DNA of 28,343 bases, taken from positions 1-28,343 of the forward strand of contig CAJLZR010000001.1 in the NCBI GenBank assembly GCA_905211185.1, in the 5' to 3' direction. The position numbers and the translations under genes are program-made. Below are positions 23,210 through 28,343 of this stretch, piece by piece (position 1 is the first letter of the stretch; each line of letters starts with the position of its first letter). The notes under the pieces were generated by a model that was not told the origin of the DNA, did no database searches, and was given only the letters and a program-made list of their open reading frames with translations. This DNA comes from an uncultured Oscillospiraceae bacterium (GTDB lineage Bacteria; Bacillota_A; Clostridia; Oscillospirales; Acutalibacteraceae).

Positions 23210-25825
23210 CTATTGCTGCGGGAACTGAACCATACCGCCACGATGGCTTCCGAAATTAAGTTTGAAGCAAAGAAGCATCTTGATAGTATTTTCACGAATA
23301 TTATTTATCATGTCATCAAACATATCAAAGCCTTCCATGCGGTACTCAACAACAGGGTCACGTTGACCGTAAGCTCTCAGATTAATGCCGCGTTTGAGTT
23401 CTTCCATAGCGTCGATGTGATCCATCCACCTTTCGTCAACATTAGAAAGAAGAATAATTCTTTCAAGTTCACGTGTGGATTCATCGCCCAAAACTTCTTC
23501 GTGCTTCTTATAAACTTCATGAGAGCGATCCGATATAATTTTAACAACCTCTTCGGGCGTCTTTTGAGTAAGAGTTTCAGGATTCATTTCAGGATCATCG
23601 GCATTAAACAACCAGCCTAAATAGTAGCTCTTAAGCCCCTCTATATTCCAGTTTTCAACCGGAATATCTTTTGAAATGTATCTGCCAACAACCATGGCTG
23701 AGACATCGTCTATCATATTAACTATCTTTTCACGCAAGTTTTCTCCATCTAAAACCTTATTGCGCTGAGTGTATATAATTTCACGCTGACGGCTGAGAAC
23801 ATCGTCAAATTGAAGAACATTTTTACGTATTGCAAAGTTTCTTCCCTCAATCTTTTTCTGTGCCGATTCAATTGAACGAGTCAGCATTTTTGCTTCCAAT
23901 GGCGAATCTTCATCGACATTTAGCCTACTCATCCATGCTTTAAGGCGGTCGCCTCCAAAGAGCCTCATAAGGTCATCCTCAAGCGAAAGATAGAATCTTG
24001 ATTTACCCGGGTCACCTTGCCTGCCTGACCTACCACGGAGCTGATTATCAATACGCCTTGTTTCGTGGCGCTCCGTACCTATAACATAAAGTCCGCCGCA
24101 TGCCACAACTTCTTCGGCTGCTTTTTTAATTTCGGGTTTAAACTTCTCATAAAGTTCTTTATATTTCTTCCTCGCTTCCAAAATCTTTTCGTCTTCGGTT
24201 TCGCCAAAGCCGTCACACTCCGCAAGCGCATCTCCGTTATAGCCTAATTTCTTAAGTTCTGCCTTGGCAAGGTATTCTGCGTTACCTCCAAGCATAATGT
24301 CCGTACCGCGTCCTGCCATGTTGGTGGCTATGGTAATGGCGCCTTTTTTACCTGCTTGAGCTATTATCTGTGCTTCTTTTTCATGATATTTCGCATTCAA
24401 AACTTCATGCGGAACTCCTTTAGCTTCAAGCATTACGCTAAGAAGCTCAGATTTTTCAATCGAAACCGTACCCACCAGAATAGGCTGACCTGTTTTATGC
24501 GTTTCTATAATATCCTCAACTATTGCTTTATATTTAGCTTTTTGAGTTTTATAAACAACATCCGGCAAATCTTCGCGAATTTTAGGTTTATTGGTCGGAA
24601 CTTCAACGATATCCAATTTATAAATCTCGCGGAATTCTTCTTCCTCAGTCATAGCAGTACCGGTCATACCGGAAAGCTTATTATACATTCTGAAATAATT
24701 CTGGAAAGTAATAGAAGCAAGAGTTTTGGATTCTTTTTGAACTTCCACTCCCTCTTTTGCTTCAATAGCCTGGTGAAGCCCTTCGTTATACCTTCTGCCA
24801 TACATTATTCTTCCGGTAAATTCATCGACAATCAAAATCTCGCCATCTCTGACAACATAATCAAGATCCCTCGTCATAACTCCGTTTGCTTTTATTGCTT
24901 GATTGATATGATGCTGCAAAGTAATGTGTTCGGGGTCGGTTAGGTTTTCTATATTAAAATACTTTTCGGCTTTTTCGATACCGGATTTTGTAAGTGATGC
25001 AGTCTTTGCCTTTTCATCAACAACATAGTCATATTCTTCAAATAGCTCTTCGTTATCTTCTTTTGCATCTATCTCTGCAACTTTAAGCATTTTCAAAGTT
25101 TTTGCAAACGCATCGGCGACACTATACATTTCTGTTGATTGGTCGCCCTCGCCGGAGATAATAAGTGGGGTTCTTGCTTCATCAATCAAAATCGAGTCTA
25201 CTTCGTCGACTATTGCAAAGTTATGTCCTCTTTGAACTCTTGCGTTTTTGTTTGTAACCATGTTATCACGCAAATAATCGAACCCAAATTCATTATTCGT
25301 ACCATAAGTTATATCGGCATTATACGCTTTAACACGCTGAGCTTTGCCGTAATCATTTATTATAAGTCCGACTTCAAGGCCCAAAAAGCGATAAAGCTTA
25401 CCCATTTGTTCGGAGTCACGCTTTGCCAAATAGTCATTAACCGTTACCACGTGCACACCTTTACCCGTAAGTGCATTTAAGTATGCAGGTAAAGTAGCAA
25501 CCAAAGTTTTTCCTTCACCGGTCATCATTTCGCTTATTCTGCCCTGATGCAAAACTATACCACCTATTATTTGCACAGGGAAATGCCGCATTCCCAAGAC
25601 CCTGTCGGAAGCTTCACGGCAAACAGCAAAAGCATCAGGCAAGATATCATCTAAAGTTTCTCCATTTTTTAAACGTTCTTTTAAAACCAATGTTTGTGAA
25701 GAAAGCTCCTCATCTGTCATGTTAAGGTACTTCTTTTCAAGCTCCAACACCTTATTACATATAGGTTTTATACGCTTAAGCTCTCTTTTACTGTAGTTAC
25801 CGAATAATAAATTTAAAAAACTCAT
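23210..25825 (-). CDS. secA: SecA preprotein translocase ATPase, without C-terminal zinc tail
   Basis: An 871-residue motor that pushes secretory proteins through SecYEG; it would export the signal-peptide proteins encoded nearby. Both nucleotide-binding domains are intact: MTGEGKT (101-107), DEVDSIL (about 208-214), the preprotein cross-linking domain, [10 protein letters not shown], and [18 protein letters not shown] near residue 630, followed by the helical scaffold and wing domains. AGGGG at 25833-25837 selects ATG 25825; the longer frame from 25864 adds 13 residues before that site. The protein ends in [11 protein letters not shown] and lacks the C-x-C...C-C/H zinc-binding SEC-C tail common on SecA proteins. 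Loss of the tail is known in other lineages and should not abolish translocation. Confidence 0.97.
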   Translation of the reverse strand: MSFLNLLFGNYSKRELKRIKPICNKVLELEKKYLNMTDEELSSQTLVLKERLKNGETLDDILPDAFAVCREASDRVLGMRHFPVQIIGGIVLHQGRISEMMTGEGKTLVATLPAYLNALTGKGVHVVTVNDYLAKRDSEQMGKLYRFLGLEVGLIINDYGKAQRVKAYNADITYGTNNEFGFDYLRDNMVTNKNARVQRGHNFAIVDEVDSILIDEARTPLIISGEGDQSTEMYSVADAFAKTLKMLKVAEIDAKEDNEELFEEYDYVVDEKAKTASLTKSGIEKAEKYFNIENLTDPEHITLQHHINQAIKANGVMTRDLDYVVRDGEILIVDEFTGRIMYGRRYNEGLHQAIEAKEGVEVQKESKTLASITFQNYFRMYNKLSGMTGTAMTEEEEFREIYKLDIVEVPTNKPKIREDLPDVVYKTQKAKYKAIVEDIIETHKTGQPILVGTVSIEKSELLSVMLEAKGVPHEVLNAKYHEKEAQIIAQAGKKGAITIATNMAGRGTDIMLGGNAEYLAKAELKKLGYNGDALAECDGFGETEDEKILEARKKYKELYEKFKPEIKKAAEEVVACGGLYVIGTERHETRRIDNQLRGRSGRQGDPGKSRFYLSLEDDLMRLFGGDRLKAWMSRLNVDEDSPLEAKMLTRSIESAQKKIEGRNFAIRKNVLQFDDVLSRQREIIYTQRNKVLDGENLREKIVNMIDDVSAMVVGRYISKDIPVENWNIEGLKSYYLGWLFNADDPEMNPETLTQKTPEEVVKIISDRSHEVYKKHEEVLGDESTRELERIILLSNVDERWMDHIDAMEELKRGINLRAYGQRDPVVEYRMEGFDMFDDMINNIRENTIKMLLCFKLNFGSHRGGMVQFPQQ

Positions 25826-26142
25826 AAGACCACCCCTATGGTATAATTTTTCGAAACAAATCACTGTGTAAAAACATTTTAAGTTAATTGTATTTCAAAA
25901 TCCAAAAAAAATCTACCTTTATTTGATTATACAAAACTTAAAAGTGAAAATACATATCAATCCTTGTTATGAAAAGGGTTTGATTAAATATATCACAATA
26001 TTTGAAAAAAATCTATTATTTTTTAAAAAATTTAATAATTTTGTTGATATTTTTTATAAAATGTATTACTGTATTTAACATAGCTTTTATGCCCAGAAGA
26101 TATATTTTAGATATTATAAATTTTCAAAAGGACGGTAATAAA
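25826..26142. other. AT-rich divergent intergenic region, secA / acetyltransferase
   Basis: No supported gene. On the minus strand TATAAT (25926-25931) with TGTATT (25949-25954) 17 bases upstream is a possible secA promoter. On the plus strand TTGATA (26044-26049) has only a poor -10. A plus-strand open frame from TTG 26002 is in frame with the acetyltransferase but has no ribosome site. Confidence 0.4.
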
Positions 26143-26649
26143 ATGAATGACAATATAAATAAAACAGAATTCGACAAAGTTTTTAAACTTATGAAAGAAT
26201 CCTTCCCGGAAAGCGAATATCAAACTTACGAAAAGCAACAAAAATTATTAAATACGAAAGAATATAAAATTCTTACAAAATATGATGAAAACAAAAATTT
26301 AATTGCTTTTATGGCACTTTGGGATTTCCCTGAATTAGTGTTTATCGAACACCTGGCAGTAAGCCCGCTTTGCAGAGGCACTAAATTTATGAAAGAAGTA
26401 ATGGAAAAATATAACAAACAAATAATTTTGGAAATCGAACCCCCAAAAAACGATATGGCAATTAAAAGGTGCCGTTTTTATGAACGGCTCGGATTTAACA
26501 TATGTAATTTTGAATATTATCAAAAACCCTTGCGAGAAAATCAGCCCAAGCTCCGATTAAACCTTATGAGCTATCCCGAACCTTTGGATAAAAACCGCTT
26601 TGAATACGTAAAAGATTTCTTATATCGCAACGTTTATAAATACGTTTAA
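26143..26649 (+). CDS. GNAT-family N-acetyltransferase
   Basis: A 168-residue protein with the GNAT fold: an N-terminal helix (FDKVFKLMKESFPESEY), strands LIAFMALWDFPELVFIEHLAV, the SPLCRGTKFMKEVM segment, where the acetyl-CoA-binding R-G-x-x-[FL] loop lies, and C-terminal RFYERLGF. The Q/R-x-x-G-x-G/A loop is degenerate (CRGTKF), as in several GNAT subfamilies. AAAGGA at 26127-26132 selects ATG 26143. The substrate cannot be deduced. Its TAA stop is interleaved with the stop of convergent gpsA inside TTAA, leaving no room for a terminator between them. Confidence 0.85.
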   Translation: MNDNINKTEFDKVFKLMKESFPESEYQTYEKQQKLLNTKEYKILTKYDENKNLIAFMALWDFPELVFIEHLAVSPLCRGTKFMKEVMEKYNKQIILEIEPPKNDMAIKRCRFYERLGFNICNFEYYQKPLRENQPKLRLNLMSYPEPLDKNRFEYVKDFLYRNVYKYV

Positions 26650-27611
26650 AACTCAGACTTGATACTGCGTAAAAATAAATCGGAAATTGCTTTTTCAGGT
26701 AAAACTTTACCTGAAACGGCATTGTGCACGGCTTCCGATATAGGCAAATCTACTCCATATTTTTTGCTTAAATTCACAAGCGCACCGGAAGTTGCCACTC
26801 CTTCGGCAAGCTTATCGTAAGCTCCATGCGTTACCAAAGATTCGCCAAATTTTCTGTTGTTGCTGTGCGGCGAAAAAAGAGTTGCTTCGTAATCGCCCAA
26901 ATGAGCAAGACCATAAGCTGAAAATTCGTTTCCTCCCATGGCTTTTATGAGCCTTGAAATTTCCCTCGTGCCCCTGGCCATAAGAGCACCCTTTAAGGAT
27001 TGGTAATTCATTCCGTCCAAAACTCCCGCGGCTATTCCCATAACGTTTTTTGCAGCAGCGCCTATTTCGTTTCCAATCATATCGTTTCCGTAATAAAACC
27101 TTATAAGCGGACTTGAAAATTTTTCGACCAAAAAATTCTTAACTTGGATATAATCGGAATCTATAACCATGCAATTTGGAATTCCCGAAGCATATTCTTG
27201 AACATGCCCGGGGCCTACCCAAATTGCGGCTTTTGTTTTTTCGCCCAAACACTCTTTTAAAACTTCGGAAAGTCGTTTACCCGTGTTTTCCTCAATACCT
27301 TTCATGCACAAAACAAAAATTTTTTCACTTATATCAACATTTTCCGATTTTATAAGAATAGCTAAATCTCTAAGCGCTTGAGCACTTATGGATATAACCA
27401 CAACATCTGAATGATCAAGCGTTTCAGGAAGGCTATCGGTAACAACGATGCTTTGATTAAAATTTAAAAACGAGTTTTTACGTAAAATTTTAATTTCCTG
27501 CATGTGAGCCGAACCGGGTCTACCCCAAAGCATTACATTGTGTCCTATTTTATCTAAGTACCATCCAATAAAAGAACCCCATCTTCCGCAACCCAAAACA
27601 GATATGTTCAA
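26646..27611 (-). CDS. gpsA: Glycerol-3-phosphate dehydrogenase, divergent GpsA
   Basis: A 321-residue NAD(P)-dependent dehydrogenase that makes sn-glycerol-3-phosphate from dihydroxyacetone phosphate for phospholipid synthesis. It shows the Rossmann motif GCGRWG (7-12), VVISISAQALR, CMKGIE, IGNEIGAAAKNVMGIAAG with the catalytic lysine, and the substrate-binding ARGTREISRLIKAMGG block. The usual GPS[FH]A-x-E segment reads WVGPGHVQEYASGIPNCM, which marks a divergent branch. A TTG start at 27611 is supported by GGGGGA 8 bases upstream; no better ATG exists. A good promoter lies upstream. It is probably a real GpsA, though a related dehydrogenase with another substrate cannot be excluded. Confidence 0.88.
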   Translation of the reverse strand: MNISVLGCGRWGSFIGWYLDKIGHNVMLWGRPGSAHMQEIKILRKNSFLNFNQSIVVTDSLPETLDHSDVVVISISAQALRDLAILIKSENVDISEKIFVLCMKGIEENTGKRLSEVLKECLGEKTKAAIWVGPGHVQEYASGIPNCMVIDSDYIQVKNFLVEKFSSPLIRFYYGNDMIGNEIGAAAKNVMGIAAGVLDGMNYQSLKGALMARGTREISRLIKAMGGNEFSAYGLAHLGDYEATLFSPHSNNRKFGESLVTHGAYDKLAEGVATSGALVNLSKKYGVDLPISEAVHNAVSGKVLPEKAISDLFLRSIKSEF

Positions 27612-27650
27612 TTTTTACATCCCCCGATCGTAGCTAAAACAATTAAGTTA

Positions 27651-27679
27651 ATTATAGTTAATAAAACAAAGCCATGCAA
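27651..27679 (-). promoter_or_regulatory. gpsA promoter
   Basis: On the minus strand TTGCAT (27674-27679), a 17-base spacer and consensus TATAAT (27651-27656) lie 40 bases before the TTG start. Confidence 0.65.
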
Positions 27680-27921
27680 CAAAAACTATGCCATCGATTT
27701 ACAACAAAAATTTTAGTGCATAAATAAATGTACATTTGATATATTTTTTGTTTTATAAAACATTTGAATTTATATAATCAAGAAAAGATTTTAATTATAT
27801 CAAATAATTTGTTGATTTAGAGTCGAATTAATTTTACAATATATATTATCTATTTAGTTTTTAATGGTGTAGACTACCAAAATATTTCAGCAATCGACAA
27901 GTTCGTAGCTTTAGTAATTTG
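27680..27921. other. AT-rich intergenic DNA between gpsA and ftsZ
   Basis: The gpsA-ftsZ gap spans 27612-28042. Apart from the two promoters I see no gene, terminator or repeat in this very AT-rich part. Confidence 0.6.
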
Positions 27922-27950
27922 TTGAAAAACATTCGATTACGTGATATAAT
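27922..27950 (+). promoter_or_regulatory. Near-consensus ftsZ promoter with extended -10
   Basis: TTGAAA (27922-27927), an exact 17-base spacer and TATAAT (27945-27950), preceded by TGA as an extended -10, give a 5' leader of about 85 bases before ftsZ. The leader contains a small GTAC-GCAA-GTAC hairpin. Confidence 0.85.
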
Positions 27951-28042
27951 GTAGTTTACCGCAAAATATTTGCCAGACTGCAAGCAAACCGATCATAGTA
28001 CGCAAGTACAATAAAAAAGCAGACACAATGGAGGATTTATTT

Positions 28043-28343
28043 ATGAGTTTTGAATTCGACAACAACACAGAAGATACTGTACAAATCAAAGTAATCGGTG
28101 TTGGTGGCGGCGGCGGAAATGCCGTAAACAGAATGGTCGACTCAGGGGTAAAATGCGTAGATTTTATATGTGTTAATACAGACAGACAAGCTTTAATGAG
28201 ATCAAAAGCAACCAATAAAATTCAAATCGGTGAAAAAATAACCAGAGGTAAAGGCGCAGGTTCAAAGCCGGAAATCGGTCAACGTGCCGCAGAAGAAAGC
28301 AGAGACGAAATTATAGCGGCTCTTAAAGGCGCAGACATGGGAT
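28043..28343 (+). CDS. ftsZ: FtsZ cell-division GTPase, 3' part beyond window
   Basis: The first 100 codons of the tubulin-like GTPase that forms the division ring. After a short N-terminal extension ([12 protein letters not shown]) comes the conserved core: [20 protein letters not shown], with the first nucleotide-binding glycine loop, [12 protein letters not shown], and [21 protein letters not shown], which precedes the main GGGTGTG signature expected outside the window. GGAGG (28030-28034) lies 8 bases before the ATG. It has its own strong promoter and no ftsA immediately upstream. Confidence 0.97.
   Translation, partial: MSFEFDNNTEDTVQIKVIGVGGGGGNAVNRMVDSGVKCVDFICVNTDRQALMRSKATNKIQIGEKITRGKGAGSKPEIGQRAAEESRDEIIAALKGADMG

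Noticed and set aside
24356..24943. 195-codon plus-strand frame inside secA
   Set aside because: It is antisense to the strongly conserved motor domain of SecA and has no protein-like features of its own.
26002..26142. N-terminal hydrophobic extension of the GNAT protein (possible membrane anchor)
   Set aside because: It begins at TTG without a ribosome site, in extremely AT-rich DNA that would give hydrophobic codons by chance; a proper site precedes ATG 26143.
1..28343. CRISPR array, rRNA genes or insertion-sequence transposase
   Set aside because: No regularly spaced repeats, rRNA segments or DDE transposase genes were seen; the only mobile-element enzymes are serine recombinases.

Overview
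The window comes from a low-GC, Gram-positive-type bacterium, most likely a member of the Clostridia. AddAB (not RecBCD), a YlmC/YmxH-family sporulation protein, a CwlD-like spore-cortex amidase, SecA, RadA, GpsA and FtsZ, with strong GGAGG-type ribosome sites and sigma-A promoters, all point that way. Against this Firmicute background sits a full-length ATP/ADP translocase of the Tlc/NTT family, a transporter otherwise typical of obligate intracellular bacteria. Together with interleaved stop codons of convergent genes and several decayed secreted-protein genes, this suggests a host-dependent, possibly intracellular clostridial symbiont or parasite. Clostridial endosymbionts of protists would fit, but that assignment is inference.

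Layout. 1-4282: the end of an integrated mobile element. It has a SLOG-type protein (cut by the window edge), a leader region full of hairpins, a sigma-70 region-4-like regulator, a candidate structured RNA, TnpW, a large serine recombinase and a short resolvase-like protein whose catalytic serine is replaced by alanine. It stops just short of a tRNA-Pro(UGG). 4452-7229: the ATP/ADP translocase with its own promoter and terminator, then two divergent exported proteins. One has a transglutaminase-like Cys-His-Asp triad and runs backwards into the translocase gene. The other is unrecognised and looks compositionally foreign. 7276-14311: addB-addA, overlapping by 8 bp, for double-strand-break processing. 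14337-19237 (all minus strand): cwlD, then a run of small secreted proteins of one divergent paralogous family, ending in radA, whose start overlaps the last family gene by 4 bp (ATGA). Two members are intact single-unit proteins, one is a probable two-unit protein, one is frameshifted at an A-run and one is a headless remnant. 19291-23182: TrhA/haemolysin III, YlmC/YmxH, a CtpE-like P-type ATPase and a strongly promoted 53-residue membrane protein. 23210-28343: secA (without the usual C-terminal zinc tail), a GNAT acetyltransferase, a divergent gpsA and the start of ftsZ behind a near-consensus promoter.

The most interesting content is the pairing of an energy-parasitism transporter with an expanding and decaying family of exported helical proteins, embedded between core genes of a bacterium that still carries spore genes. 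I read these exported proteins as candidate host- or envelope-interaction factors. Nothing in the sequence proves their function. Gene starts were moved from the longest open frame wherever a ribosome site clearly points to a later codon.
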